Positions 1-12,136 of a stretch of DNA of 64,000 bases are shown piece after piece (positions within the stretch are counted from its first letter, which is position 1; each line of letters starts with the position of its first letter). The stretch is from assembly GCA_037042915.1 (NCBI GenBank), contig CM073199.1, forward strand, positions 2,046,001-2,110,000, in the 5' to 3' direction. Origin of the DNA: Auricularia sp. M13 (Eukaryota; Basidiomycota; Agaricomycetes; Auriculariales; Auriculariaceae). The position numbers and the translations under genes were made by a program. The notes beneath the pieces are model-generated. The model searched no databases and was not told where the DNA came from. It saw only the letters and a list, made by a program, of their open reading frames with translations.

Positions 1-1510
1 TGCTCAACACACCGGCGAAGGAGACCGGGCTCGGACATGCTGCGGTGAACTTGGGAAACACCGCGCGGTAGACGGCGTACGTCGTCTTGACGTCCGTCGC
101 GCAGTACGTGAGGTACTTATCCAAGTTGCCAAAGATCTCCTCGCGCGAGGCAACCAGAAAATCGTTGCGCACGGCCTTCTTGACGACGATGCCGCAGTGC
201 AGCAACGCGACGTCCGCGAGCGAGTTGGCCGACGTCAGCTCCTCCCACCGCTTCTCGTCCACGTTCGAGTCACCGTTTTGGCTGAGCCGCTCTAGGCTGT
301 CCATGAGGTCGCCGCGCAGGTTGGCAAGATCACTCTGTGCGTCATCGTCCTCCGCCGCTGCCAGCTTGCTCTCGGTGTCCTCGAGCATATTCTGCACAAC
401 CTCGATGGTCTCCTTCTTCTCCTTCTTCCACTTCATCCAAGCGGGGCGCTGGTGGGACGAGATGCCCTTGACGGCGACGTGGAGGGACATGGTGTCGATG
501 AAGCGGGTTGCAGAACGCTCAAGGTGGTATTCTTCGCGAATGCGCGCGCGGTCGTAAGAGACGTTATGACCGACGACGAGGCGAGGGACAGACGGGTTGC
601 CGAGCGGAATGAGTTGCTCCATTTCGTCCGTTTCCCCGAGGAGCCAGGGAGATACCCACGAATACCAGTGTGTAGGCGAGAGCGCAGTAGCCATAACGGC
701 AAAAGGCGATATATGGGGCATGGTTTCGACATCGAAGCAGAGCAATTCCTCGTCCGGAGTGTCGACCTGCACGAAATAGTCCTCGGCCACATTTTTGCCT
801 CGGTGATACTTTGTCCAGCCCGAATGCTGCAGGTTCCAGTGACCAGGCAGACGTTGCACGCGCTTGATATTCACAAAGTCTTTCGCCATGGAGAGGTACG
901 GCTCTGCAATGTTACTGCCGACATTGTGAAAATGCTCGTCGATAGAGTCTCCTTGAAGCGGAGGCAGGTCGAACGCAATGTCTGGCAGCGCAGAGCCCTG
1001 TTTGGGGTCAAGACCATGCAGAGCGAGATGCTCTTTGGCTATAGCGACAAAGTTCGCTGGCGGCTTTGGGAACGGAGGACCGGGGAATAACTGCTCGTGC
1101 AGGCGGCGCGATAGCAACTGCACACCGACGGCATTGCGCAATGCTGCAGTTTGCATCAGCAAATAGGTATGCGAGAAAGGTGGAGTGGCAGCCATGCAAG
1201 CAAGTCTCAACGGCTCATTGACCGTTCTGCCCTTAATGAGGTACTTTGTACTCACGTGCGGCGGGTTTGCGGGCATTTGCAGGTTCTGTTTAGCGTGTCA
1301 GAAATTATACTGTATGATTAAAAAGTCACACGACGCACCTTGAGCTATCTTCTGCGTGTCGGACACGACCGTTGGCGCCTTTGGCTTCGCGGCAAGGGTC
1401 GCCTTGGACTTTTCCGACTTGCGAGCAGGCTGCGCGTAGGCGAGGGCAGAAAAGGAGCGTGTGAGCGGGGCCACGCGTCGCTGGGTATGCGTGGAGAGCC
1501 GTAGAAGCAT
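1..1510 (-). CDS. MIP1: Mitochondrial DNA polymerase gamma, N-terminal part (runs off the window)
   Basis: Family-A DNA polymerase that replicates mitochondrial DNA; this is the presequence and 3'-5' exonuclease region. Three exons join in one frame: 1510-1339, 1285-1256 (30 bp) and 1143 to the window edge, with GT-AG introns between. The start MLLRLSTHTQRR is a typical arginine-rich, acid-free mitochondrial presequence; an ATG at 1567 is an alternative. Exon 3 opens with NAVGVQLLS and LHEQLFP, the conserved polymerase gamma N-terminal signature, then CFDVETMP (exonuclease motif with catalytic Asp and Glu), VVGHNVSYDRAR (second exonuclease motif), DTMSLHVAVKGISSHQR, and YCATDV close to the window edge (third motif). 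An acidic, lysine-rich insert of about 60 residues lies between the second and third motifs. Polymerase domain is outside the window. Identification is by motif memory of the yeast and human enzymes. Confidence 0.95.
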
Positions 1511-1842
1511 TCGAATGCACAACTCATCCGAAGCCGAGCGCGAGCAAGAACTGAGCACAAGTTGCAAAAACGCCGGCGAATTCCGGTATCACCTTCCCTC
1601 CTTCCTTCAGCCTCGTCCGGGGCTGCTTCAGCTGTATAGCGACACCTCCGTTCAGCAGTGCGGGGTGTATTGCTGTATTATTGCTCTATTTCCGTTATTC
1701 TACTCTGGGATATCACAGAAATCGACATTGGACGAACAATTCGCCCACACATAGACCGCGATACCCTGATAGGCAGACCCGTTGTTCAAGACTGCGCTAT
1801 CCCATTCCTCTTGCTGATCCTATACATGTGGTCCTGCGACCC
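1511..1842. other. Intergenic region, no gene seen
   Basis: It is the upstream side of MIP1 and the downstream side of the DUF5648 remnant. Short open frames on the plus strand have no recognisable motif. Nothing else is visible. Confidence 0.5.
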
Positions 1843-2169
1843 TTAGCGGCCAGTGAAGCGGTAGAGCTGTACAGCGGCGTGCTCGCGCAACCGTCGCTCT
1901 CCCGGGCGGCGATGCCCTCGTCAATGTCGCCCCTCAGGATAGCGGACGCGCGCTCTATGCGGCCTGTCGTATACCAGTGGTCGTATGTGTACTCGGGGTT
2001 GTACAGCCTGTACAGCGGCACCAAGCCGAGGCTTTGCGACTCGTTCGTGAACACCTTGCAGCCGCCATCCTCGCTGTAGTAGCGGGAAAACGTCGCAGAC
2101 CTTGTCTTTGCTCGTCGTGTAGAAGTGCTCGCCTACACCGGTGCCCGCGGTCACGTACGGGCTGACCAT
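1843..2169 (-). pseudogene. DUF5648-type repeat protein remnant
   Basis: Two hallmark segments of the DUF5648 fold are present on the minus strand: GEHFYTTSKDK and, further on, VPLYRLYNPEYTYDHWYTT followed by ERASAI and DEGIAA. In this family (a beta-rich domain found in bacterial and fungal secreted proteins, function unknown) HFYTT and PLYRLYN alternate, as here. The two halves are in different frames: the first stops matching at about 2085 and the second starts in another frame with YYSEDGGCKVF. The likely last residues, LYRFTGR and a stop at 1843, need a further frame change near 1880. No splice sites explain these shifts and I see no signal peptide, so I call it a broken or partial gene. 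The ATG at 2169 is only the nearest candidate. Confidence 0.55.
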
Positions 2170-2561
2170 CCTCCAGAATGACACGGGGGTTTCAGGGCAC
2201 GTCCTACACCGCACTTTCATGTCCGGGTCGAATCCGTATCGGACTCTGCCGAGAGCCACGCCGCCACGCCGCCACTGACCACATCCGGCCCACAGGTGGT
2301 TTCCCGACAAAATCGAATATCATTCCGTGGTGGGTCGACCCAAATCTGGAATCCAGGTCCCATTCCAGCCTGATACCGACTACGAATCCAGGTCTCAGTG
2401 TTGTTGCGATCTAGCTCAGGGATTGATTGATGTTCGAATGTGCGCGAGCTCGCTAAATCCAGCTTTTCCTACTCCCAAATCATGGCCAATTTCGGACGAA
2501 TAATTATTAGGAAAATGTAATATATTGCAGAGCATGGATCATGATACAAACAGGGGTAACA

Positions 2562-3907
2562 TTAAACATCGTCATTGGGGCTGCCGCTCCGGTCGTCTAC
2601 GGTCGCAGCGCGCCCACCAGTTATCGCCTGCCCAGTGGCGTCGAGTGTATGGTCATGCGCGGCACGCTGGGGGCCGCTCAGCTCTGCGTCAGCTGCAAGC
2701 GTCCATGTCTTCTCCTTGTTCTTGTCACTCTTGCGCGTGTACTCCGCCTGATCAGTCTCTGCATACATGTTCATCGCGCTGCATACGAATGTTAGCAGAA
2801 TAACGAAACATCATGAAGCAGACGCACACTTGGAATGACGCTGACGTTGGGTGGTCCTTGTATTCTTGTGAAAGCTGCGCGTCGATATATTTCCAGAACG
2901 GCTTGGCCTTCTGGTCTGCGGGCGCGGTCGTGTAATGAAAGCGCTGACAATAGTGATGAATGAAAGGGAGTAGGGTAAGCAGCCCGAGACGCACCAGGAA
3001 CGACATGCGCGCGTAATGCCCACTTGTAGCCTTGATTTTCGCCGGACGACAGACGTCGTCAACAAGCTCTTCAAGGCAAAGCTTCTCTGTAACCGAGGAT
3101 ACGATCTGGCATGCTGTTAGCAATGGAAAGGAGGAGGAGGAGGAGACAGACCGCTTTTTTTATGGCCGCACGCCGGTCAGTCGCACTGTCCTTGATTAGC
3201 GATGCGAAGACCGCTTCAGATCCGGTCGCCTCGAGCAGTTGCTTTGGAACAGCGCCCTTGTCCAGCAACAATTTCTAAAAAATGTGACGAGTTTGCACCG
3301 TGAATAAATACGGACGAACGTGCCTTAATCTTGTCAATGTTGATGTTTGCATACGATGTGAGGAAAGGGCTGCAGATGATGGCATCGACGTATTTGTGAA
3401 CTTCCGCCTGCCACCCAATGAGTCTGGGCAAGCAAAAATCGGGAGCCATACCTTGATAGTCTCTGGGATACTGAATGGTGCTTCCGGTGTGTACGCGCTG
3501 TCCAGTTTGAACTTGAGTTCCAGCATGAGGTCGTGCGTCAAGGCCTCGCGCTCCGTAGGACCGCACTGTCCTGCCGGTAAATAATAAACAAACACCAGAT
3601 GCAATGAACATACCTTTGCCCAGTCCCGAAGAGCTACTGCATGGTCGACCTTGCGGCGCTTCTGGTTGATGATGTTTTCGACGATGTAGGATGAACTGGG
3701 GCCGACGGTTACACTGCGAGCCCGCGGTGAGCCTGGCGGTGTCGGCGACTCTTCGCGGTGTCGAATGGTGCCGGCAAGAGGGTTGCTTGCAGGAGGCGCT
3801 GTTGATCTCGCTGCAGAAGCGGCAACGCGCTCGTTGATTTGGCGTCGCATTCTGCTGCGAGGGGTCTCTTGAATGTGCTGCTCGGAGTCGCCGGTGTCGC
3901 TCTGCAT
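2562..3907 (-). CDS. Conserved basidiomycete protein of unknown function
   Basis: A spliced gene starting at the ATG at 3907 (MQSDTGDSEQ). I can follow about six exons in frame: a low-complexity Ser/Pro/Arg N-terminus, then YIVENIINQKRRKVDHAVALRDWAK, then CGPTEREALTHDLMLELKFK, a YVDAII block, KLLLDKGAVPKQLLEATGSE with SLIKDSATDRRAAIKKA, and a C-terminal block around GHYARMSFLVRL; the last exon ends at a stop at 2562. Introns are about 45-55 bp with GT-AG ends, except the one beginning near 3330, whose donor looks like GC. From memory, similar proteins recur in many Agaricomycetes genomes beside transposon genes, but I know no domain name or function. The central part is predicted helical by eye. 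The gene appears intact. Confidence 0.6.
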
Positions 3908-4174
3908 TGCGGTGTGCGATCAGTGAGGTGGGTGGCACAGGAAAGAGAAGCGAGGGCAAGCGCTGCCATTATATTGGCGACGGTGGTGCGTGGTGCGAGG
4001 CCACCGTTGTGGTGGGAAGACAACATGCGGTTTTTGCCGCACGCGCGCATCGCGCGCTTCATTAGCAGCTCGACTGTGGCTCTCGACGCACCTGAATCTT
4101 GACTTCATTCACAAAGGCAGCACCAGGGCCTCGTAAAGAAAAAATATAAATATATATGAATGGCAAGGCAGAAT

Positions 4175-7100
4175 TTAGACACGCTTTCGTTTCGACATGT
4201 GTGTTTTCGAACGAGTCAAGCGGCCAGCAGCAGGTTCAGCGTGTGTCACAGAGCCCACCTCGTCTCCACCGTCCACAGTGCCAAGGTCTCCGTCATCCTC
4301 CGACTCCGAATCTACACGGGAGCGTTTGCGCTTCCTGCGCTGTCGTGTGAGCGTCCGTGTTTGCGCTCGGGTCGAGGGGCCAGCGTGGGCTGCTGTCGGG
4401 CTTGCAGCAGAGCCTGATGCTGAAGCCCCGTCACTAGCAAGGCCCTCTTCGTCCGCCTCGGCACCGATTTCCCCTCCACTCTGAGATCCCGATTCCTCAG
4501 GGGCAGTCCGCTTGGGTCGCGCGCGGGACCTCCTTCCAACTCCGGCGCCAGCTGGGTCTTTGCTGCCTGCTTTATCGGCCCGCGTCTGCGCACGCTTCTT
4601 CTTCGCGACCTCGGCACTCTTTGCTAGCGCGTCCTGAGCAGCTTCTGCAGTGTGCTGAAGCCAGACGTCACGATCGGCGGTGAGTCGTTTGGGACGACGG
4701 AGCTCGAGCGGCAGGACTTTGCGGAGAAGCGCTGCATTATGGAATGCGTGCAAATTGATGATATAGCGCTCGTTCGCCTTGTGCTTTATCTCGAGTGTAG
4801 TCCGTGTTGTCTCCTGCCGCTCCTGGAGAATTGGTCGCGTGGCAGCTGGTTGGCAGTCACACGAGCGGCAGTCATGTTGCACGTTGATATTGAATTGTAG
4901 CGCCTGGCGGCGATGAGCGACTCAAAGAATGAGAGAGAGAGGGGGGGTCGCACCTTGGGCTCAAGTACGTGGAGTAACGCGTTGTCGCCACATGTTAATA
5001 TTGGCATGTCGAACTCGGGATGAAGGCGCAAGGCAAGGTTATACTCCCTGATGGTGACCAGCGCTGTAAATGGCAATGTTGAGCCACCACTGTGCAGGAT
5101 GGATACACGTGCGATCCGCCCGATGCGCATTGAGTCCTGGAGGGTAATATTGACACATTAAGTAGGGCGATGAGAACAGCCCAGAAACGCACATTGCCAA
5201 CGTCAAAGACAACCCAGCCGTTGGGGCGGCAGACATCGCCAGTCCTAGCAGTAACAGAGACGCCGTCGATCCATTGAAGCTGCTGAGAAACAGCACGGCG
5301 CTAATCTGCCGATGGTGATTCACACAGTACTGCCAGTTCGTCAGCTGAAAGTCCGTGCGCAACTGCCTTATTGGCAGCAATGGGCACAACAATTCCTATC
5401 CTGCCGTCAGCTTCGAAATCCCGCAGAGCACTGCTCACGCACCGGCGGGCGTAGGTTCAGCTGGACTCCACCCAAGATGCTGCTGAACAATCTTGTGCTC
5501 AAGCACGCTTCGGACGTTCACGCTTGCCTGCTGCCAGGTCTTCTCAGCTTTATTGTACCAGAAACCGCCGCTGATGATGTGTTTGAAGCGATCCATGCGG
5601 GCCAGAGCAACTGCGATGTCACGACTGGGGGCCTGATGGTTGCTCAAGACCGAACACATGCGGAAAATCGCGTTGAACGACTCGAATATCTCGGTTGCAA
5701 AGCGTATGGCAGGTCCATAACGCCTAATGTCGTCCACCAAATGGACGAGGACATGCAGCTTGAATTTCGTTAGAATTCTGGTCGGGTCGATAGCAGCGTA
5801 AGCGTCAAGAACGTTGTCGATGAGAATCTGTAAATCATCCTGTAAATATCGTGAGTCAATGCCGGCGGCCTGTTAGATGCGCACCCACCAGGTACTCATC
5901 CATGTTCTCAATTTCATGGTACCAAAGCATTGCAGCAAGTAGGCCGGTCGCCTTGACAAGCGCAAATTGCTGGGGTGTTGAAATACCGTGGATGTGAAAG
6001 ACCATAAGCTGCGTCAGCGACTTGAAGTGCTTGCCAATCAGGCCATTCTTGTACTGCATCATGTACGCTGCACGCAGTGGGTCGATGGACAAGCCGCTGA
6101 TGTCGGACGACTGCAGCCGCACAGAAAAAAGAGCCTCGTGCTCGGTCTTCCACGACGAATGGAGACTGTGCCAAACGTATTTCACGAGCCCGAGAAGAAT
6201 CGTATGAAGGATCTCGACTGGAGTGTCTGAATGCGGATCCAGTCCTAACTTCAGTGAGCACCACTACCAGCACCGGCAGAGGGATTGACGCACCACTCCA
6301 AGACAGTAATGGATGATAGTGGTCGCCGGGTTGCGATTCAAGCCAAGCTTTCAATTCTTGAGCAACCTCTTCAGGACTCGAAGTGCCCTCCTTGATACGC
6401 TCGCGTGCCATCGAGAGGAGCCGCTGGACCCAGACCTCAGCGATTGGATCCTTGACACCGCTCTTGGTCTGTTCCTCTGAAACCTTGGTCGCGACGCCAG
6501 TCGCGGCGAGCTTGAACTGTTCATTAATACTTGCAAGCGTAGCAGCAATCGTGCGACGCTCGGATTGCTGCTCAAACAGTCAGTACCTGATTTTTGGAAG
6601 AAGGGACAACGCATACGGAGTAGTTTTTGATGTACCAGTCGAGGCCGACAGCGTCTTTCGGCGGCCGTCGCACGTTCTTGCAACGGCGACAATTGAGATT
6701 GGCCTGCCCAGGAAGACAAGAACAATTCTCCGCCTGCTGAGGGTTGTCGCCGGGTAACGCCTGGGCAACAATTCTGAACCGACACTCGCGACCGGTGTGT
6801 GCATTGTAGCACGGATACGGTTTTTCGTGCGTCTTACTGCAGGCTCATTTTAGTGAACTCATGGGAAAAAGCAGAGATCGTACACGATCTGGTCCTTGAT
6901 GGCTGTGAACTGTTCGGCTGCGGAGGCATGTGGGCTGGTCGAAAAAAATCGTACGAAGTACTCCTGCGAAAGAAGAGCGGACGGCAGGTTCATGTTGGAA
7001 ACATAGATGTTCAGGTGCTTGTTGTACTGTTTGGACACATTGCCGGACACATCGTCTGCCCAGAGGTTGACGAAGATGGTATAAACTTCATCATCGTTCG

Positions 7101-8652
7101 AAGCGCGCAGGGCATTCGGCTCAGTGTAACAGCGGGAAACATCTGTGCAAATGTCAGCGAACGTCGAAATGGATCGACGCGCGTACCGTCCACAGGGGGG
7201 AGCTGACCATCCCGAAGTAAACCGGGAAGCGGTACAGCCATTTGTGACAGCGCAATCTCGACCGGGGCTGATGTGTCGACCGTAAGACGTTGGTGCACCT
7301 TGAGATACTTTTAGGCCAGCAAAAAATGCGAATGGAGTGGAAACGTACTGGATCGACGACACAACGGTAGGACATCGCATATATCTCTTCGGCCGCCCCA
7401 GACGGTGTGTCGGGTGCATCGTATTGGAACCAAATAAATGGGACTGCATACGATCCATCATGGAGCATGCAGATCTCGTTTACGAAGAACTTGAGGCTGC
7501 CCGAGACGGCCATAGGGGTCAGAAGATCTGGAGGGATCTCCCACCATCGAGTCGCGTGCCAGACCTCAGACACGCGCTGCGCATTGAGAACGGGGTAAAA
7601 TCGAAAGTGCCGCGCGACCTGAGGATTTGCAAATTCCTGAAGATAAATCAGCATGGCTTAACGGCAGCTGACTCAGTCCCCACCATGGCTATCGTTGCAC
7701 GAATGTCATTTGAGTAAAAGATGTTGCCCAGTTCGGAACGATGTTGTACGGTCGGCGCGCCAATCATTTCTTGCAGCTGTTTCTGGCACTTGCGAAGTTT
7801 GTAAAGGCTTGGGACTGAACGCGATCCTGTTTGCTCCATAACCCAGAGGATCATCCGTATCTGTGCGTCGGACAGGCGGAGCCGCGGAAGATTGGTTAAG
7901 AGGTCGAGGAAAAAAAGCTGCAGTTATGTATGTCAGTCTTTCGCGTGTCAAGGACATAGACGAAATGCGAACCGTCTTGTTTTCGTATGGGAACCATTCG
8001 GAATCACGAGAGCAAGTCGTTGGTGCCGACGCAGAGTCAAAGAAGGCCGACTCGATCTCTTCAGCGTCGAGCCCGGTGGCTGTTTGATTGTCAAGACTTG
8101 AAGTGCAGCAGAGTTAGACAAAAGCGTACCTTCATCGACAAATGCATCGCCAACGGTTGCATCGAGCTCACGCCCACTGCTCAGATCTTGCGCCATTTGC
8201 ATGATGCCGAAGCCATGGATGAGGTCGACCAGGGCCAGAGTCAGCTTGTTGCGAAACTCCTCCGCCGTGTGAGTGCGGGCTGCTGCAATGGCCGCGCGGG
8301 CATAGTCCATATCGACCTCGAAGGCTCCTGAGCCGGTTTGGGGCACGGCATCACCAAGCGGTGGTACCATGGACAGGTCAGGAGGCGAAGACGGCGCAGT
8401 TGGTATATCCACAGATGCGAGCGACGCCGGGTTGGCTTGGGCGAGATCATAAGCCTCTTTGATACAGGCACGGACATCGCGAAGGGCGGCCTGACGCTGT
8501 ACAGACGCTACGTGCGTGGCACTGGTGATGTGCGCCTTCCAACCTTTGCGCTGAATCCAGTTTGCTGAGCCGCACAGTGTGCAGCGAATCCGCTGTTCGT
8601 CCTCTATGTGGGTCTCGAAGCAGTCAGGTAGAGCAGTGCGCGATGGGGCCAT
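4175..8652 (-). CDS. Large transposase-like protein, Tnp2/CACTA-like (family assignment tentative)
   Basis: A 4.5-kb multi-exon gene with ATG at 8652. The N-terminus has a C2H2-like zinc finger (CTLCGSANWIQRKGWKAHITSATH). It continues with RFYPVLNAQRVSEVWHATRW and a core containing LWADDVSGNVSKQYNKH, FSTSPHASAAEQF, and a cysteine knuckle (CSCLPGQANLNCRRCK). Then come LRAAYMMQYKNGLIGKHFK, HVLVHLVDDIRRYGPAIRF and RFKHIISGGFWYNKAEKTW. The C-terminal third has a BAH- or Tudor-like beta segment (ARTGDVCRPNGWV, then ILTCGDNALLHVL), a cysteine motif HDCRSCDC, and a Ser/Ala/Arg-rich tail with nuclear-localisation-like RRKRKRSR. The arrangement (zinc finger, two acidic cores, GPAIRF near HLVDDIRR) resembles Tnp2-type CACTA transposases, and the family is abundant in Agaricomycetes as I remember it. 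No inverted repeats were found around it. The reading frame can be followed across the introns I checked, so it seems intact. Confidence 0.6.
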
Positions 8653-8990
8653 GGGATTGAGATAGTTGACAATGCATTGCCCTGTCGCGCAGATTTATAA
8701 GGACTGCGGTGTTGTCTCACATTGCCAGACAAGGGACAAAGCGCACAGTAATCCGGATCGTGTTCCGCTGGCAACCATCACGGTCGGTCGCCCTGACCGG
8801 CGGACAGTTGCTCGTTGTTCCAAACGAACGCGTTGCGCGCGATGCAAGAGACGGTGACCCTGGAAACTTCCGAAGCTTGCACGCTGACTGAGGAAAACAG
8901 ATCATAACGCTCATAGACTAATTTGCGAGGTCCCTGTCCTGTAAACTGTTATTATTCTATTACATTTTGGCGAGGCAGAAGCATTCATTT

Positions 8991-9523
8991 TCATTTGGTT
9001 CTCCCCTCCGCCGTCATACCCTCTGAGCTTGACGGTATCATGCCCTGCACCGCCAATGTCCGCGCGGCTGCATCAATGCCGATGTTCAGAGGCTTACGAT
9101 TCGGCAACTTCAATAGGGCGTCCAAAGAGTCAGGCGAGAGCGGGCGGCTCGGGGGCGCAAGGGTGTCGTCCTCAGATTCCGTCAGAGAATAGCCAAGGCG
9201 CTCTTCCTCAGTGCCGCGACAGTATTTCCGGACGGTGCGAACCATGAGACCATTGGAATGTAGCTGGGAACTTTTGACAGCCTGGAGGATTGAGGTGTGC
9301 ATTGCACGCAAGTCGGCGAGGCACGGCAACTGGCCGTCGTCCGAGTCGTCAAGGAACAGAGTGATGGTCTATAACAACAAATTTTCAAGATCAAGACCTT
9401 CAGTGCAATCTCACTTACGGTTATTCCAGAATCAAATGTTGTTGTGACGCAGGAAGGATCGCATCCGTCGAGCTTAAAGCCGAGCAGCTCGCCGCTGAAT
9501 GATATCGAGAGCGAGACTGGCAT
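8991..9523 (-). CDS. Small protein of unknown function
   Basis: Two exons (9523-9419 and 9368-8991) join in phase 0 across a 50-bp GT-AG intron to give 160 residues, starting MPVSLSISFSGELLGFKLDG. The middle is polar and helical (LADLRAMHTSILQAVKSSQL), followed by an acidic and proline-rich stretch (SLTESEDDTLAPPSRPLSPD). I do not recognise the family. It lies 340 bp upstream of the transposase-like gene on the same strand. Confidence 0.5.
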
Positions 9524-10674
9524 GATAGCACACGAAGTGTGACGGTTCTCCAAAGCACGAGCATTATAAGAAACTTACGGCGAAGCGTTAGGGGGTATGT
9601 ATGCGGGATAACTAAGCCTGGGTTTCTCGTCCTTCGAACGCAGCAGTGGTCGCTGCCACACGCTTCCCATGCCTGGAGGAGATCTGGCATCCGTATCCGA
9701 GCCCCATGGAACCCGCACCACAGCGCTGCCCACGGCGCTGTATTGCATTCGGACTACCACCAGGCTTTGTTCGCATCCACCACGACGTTGCTGCGGTCCG
9801 TACACAAAGGGACAATGCCGGGCAGCGGCTTGATACCGACGTGTGGTGGGCGACGCTTCAGCGCGAGTCCTGATCAACCACAGCCTGAAACCACCCGGAC
9901 GACCACGTCTGCCCCAGCGCGTCGCTCCACCCGCGGTTGTCCCCGGTTTCATTTGGCGGTGTAGTCTCCTTCGCCGACTGTCACGTAGGAAGACAATCGT
10001 TCCCAGGCAGGTCCCGACCTGCACTTTGATTAGCATATATCCGTATTGTTACCCAAACTCCCCCCATCTGTCAAACGCGGACCCAATTTCCTTTTACAGC
10101 CTGCTTTCCCCGCCGCCCTGACCTGCTGCTTATATACTTTCTTTGTTTACCGTTGTTGCCTCCTCCTTGCTCATTCCCTTGCTCTCCGCTTGCGCTTGCG
10201 TCACGGCTCTATGACGTGTCCACACCGTTCTGTCCCCCTTGCGCTTGCGCCCAATTCCTCCTCTCCTTCGCTCGCGTCGTCCTTCCCGCCCCCGCCAACT
10301 GCTTGGCCTTCCCGCGCAGGCGTTACTGCTGGCTTGCCCCGGGCCCGGCCTGGCTAGCATGCCACGACTTGGCTAGCAGCTCGCGGACAGCCGGCGCGCT
10401 GGACGTGCCGCGGACAGCCGGCTCTGCCGCGGCTACGTGGCCCTTTGCGCACCTCTTCTGCACTCTCTGTCTGGCGTCATGTGACGTGTCTTTGGCCAAA
10501 CGCGTCCTACGTCACACGTATTAGGGCACGTGATTCCATTCCTTCGCTTATGTCATCTGCACAATGTCATGCATTTTTCTGCATGGCCCGTCATATTCGC
10601 TGCGTTGTGGCTTATGTCGTCTGCTCTACTGCGTCACGGCTGTCTGCACACGCTCCTCTTCGCTGAACTCGCCC
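9524..10674. other. Intergenic region, pyrimidine-rich, no convincing gene
   Basis: Open frames exist on both strands between 9540 and 10040 but their proteins are Arg/Pro-rich, overlap one another and have no motif or splice structure. From about 10080 to 10350 the plus strand is strongly C/T-rich. Repeated TGACGTG or GTCATGTGAC-like words occur near 10480-10530. It probably holds the upstream region of the gene at 10740. Confidence 0.4.
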
Positions 10675-10680
10675 TATAAA
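10675..10680 (+). promoter_or_regulatory. TATA box of the 10740 gene
   Basis: TATAAA lies 60 bp upstream of the ATG at 10740. Very similar boxes precede the other plus-strand genes of the cluster (TATAAAA at 13719, TATAAAG at 60040, TATAAG at 61068, and weaker ATTTAA-type boxes at 12073 and 12561), at 38-62 bp from the start codon. Confidence 0.6.
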
Positions 10681-10739
10681 ATGAGACTTTGTGGACCTCC
10701 TCCGTCTGTACGGGCTCTACCCACATACACCAGCGTGCA

Positions 10740-11798
10740 ATGACTTCCTTCCTGTTGGCTGGCTATCTCGCAGTGTCAGGTGGCCGGCGCATTGCTTCGG
10801 AGAATGCGTCTACCCATAAGACGACTCACCACGTCTTTTACGACACTGTTATCCAGACGTGCGGACTCGACTTAACGGCAGAAATAAGGCACTGGGCTCC
10901 GAACAATGATGCGCTGCTACCTGACGGTACAATCGTCGACATTCTCGCGAAGGTTTACGCGCCTCCCAAGGGCGGTGTTCAACTAGATGCCATCCACATC
11001 ATCCCCTTTCCCGGTGATGCCGATTCTTCCACCTATGAGGACCACATTCTGCAGCGCGCCTTCCCCACCCTGATCGTACTCGGTCACATGGCTGCTAGCG
11101 CGGAAATTATGGACGATGGTATCTCTGTTGGTTATCAGTTGCAAGCTTCCGATTACGTGCGCGATCAATCGCGATCGTCGCGCGTGTAGTGAGTCCGCAT
11201 CTTGATCATGTAAACGTCGGTTGACTTCCCTGCTGCAGTTGTCGTTTCGACGGTAATAAGCCACGTTGGAAGAAGACGCCTCGTCCACCGTCTGGAACCG
11301 GTGTCTTTGTCGTCGGTACTGCGTTTGGGGTTTATGAGCCGGAAGGACATATCATGGTCGATGTTGAGCACGTCCAGCTTAATGTCGGTTCCAGGCCGGC
11401 CTCCGTCTCCGCCGCACGGGTTGAAGCTGGAGGCCCTCCCGCCAAACGCCGTCGCTTCCCTATGACTCCAGCATCCGCCAACGCGCCATCGTGAGTCAAA
11501 AACTGTTTCTGTGCGCGCTGTATGCGCTGTAATTCAATTCCGCTTCAGTTCTAGCCGCGAAATCAACCCGTTTGCGAACGCTTCTGTTCCGGAGGAGACA
11601 GTGGAGGAAGATGCGGCCAGTCCGGCCGCTCCAGTGTACGTCTGTGGCATGTTAACAGCGTTCATGCCGTATTTCTGATTTCCACTTAGTAATCCGGAGG
11701 AGGCTACGAAGTCTAAGAGGGCGGCAGCTGGTCGCCGTACCATACGCGGAGCTGTTGCGATGGCGCGTCGCGATGAGAACGGCAACACCGAAGAGTAG
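10740..11798 (+). CDS. Cluster protein A, possible OB-fold-like nucleic-acid-binding protein
   Basis: Four exons (10740-11188, 11239-11490, 11549-11635, 11690-11798) give a 298-residue protein; all three introns are in phase 2 with clean GT-AG ends. The body has LDLTAEIRHWAPNNDALLPD, VQLDAIHIIPFPGD, FPTLIVLGHMAAS, then CRFDGNKPRWKK and VFVVGTAFGVYEPEGHIMVD followed by EHVQLNVG. The alternation of short beta strands with a final V-x-V-x-H strand suggests an OB fold. The C-terminus is disordered and basic (KRRRF, GRRTIRGAVAMARRD). Proteins like this recur in Agaricomycetes in my memory without a named function. The gene at 13781/58928 is a paralog: shared VLGHMAA/FVGRVSA block, shared final strand, and the first intron here falls just before CRF, as it falls just before CFF there, in the same phase. 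An RPA-like role beside a Helitron is an inference. Confidence 0.65.
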
Positions 11799-12136
11799 AT
11801 TATGAATGTGGACCCTGCTTTCGCGTTCCCGAGTCCGTGTGTTTCTTTTTTTGTGTTTTCATCCACTATCACTTTGTGTCGAGAAAGACGAAAACTCTCA
11901 AAAACATGTATGCTATCCTAATTCCCAGACGTTGGCTTGGTCTATGCCCTATAATTAATATAATTAATATGTTTCTGACGTGAATGATCATGACGTCATC
12001 GCCGCTTTGTGTCCCGAGTATGTTCTGGTACATTCTAGATCTAGACCGAATGTCACGATAAAAGGCGGCGGTTATTTAAGGCGGATCTGTGAGCCAGAAT
12101 TCCCCATTCACGAACGTCCGTGTTCGCCAGATTGTC
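11799..12136. promoter_or_regulatory. Intergenic region with CRE-like site
   Basis: Contains an AT-rich stretch near 11950 and a perfect palindrome TGACGTCA at 11991-11998, followed by TATTTAA at 12073, 58 bp before the next ATG. The same TGACGTCA octamer recurs at 12502, 13449 and 59959, each upstream of or between genes of this cluster. Confidence 0.4.

Noticed and set aside
87-1090. Plus-strand open frames at the window start
   Set aside because: They are antisense to the well-supported MIP1 exon 3.
9540-10040. Open frames of 120-150 codons on both strands
   Set aside because: Mutually overlapping, Arg/Pro-rich and without motif or splice structure.
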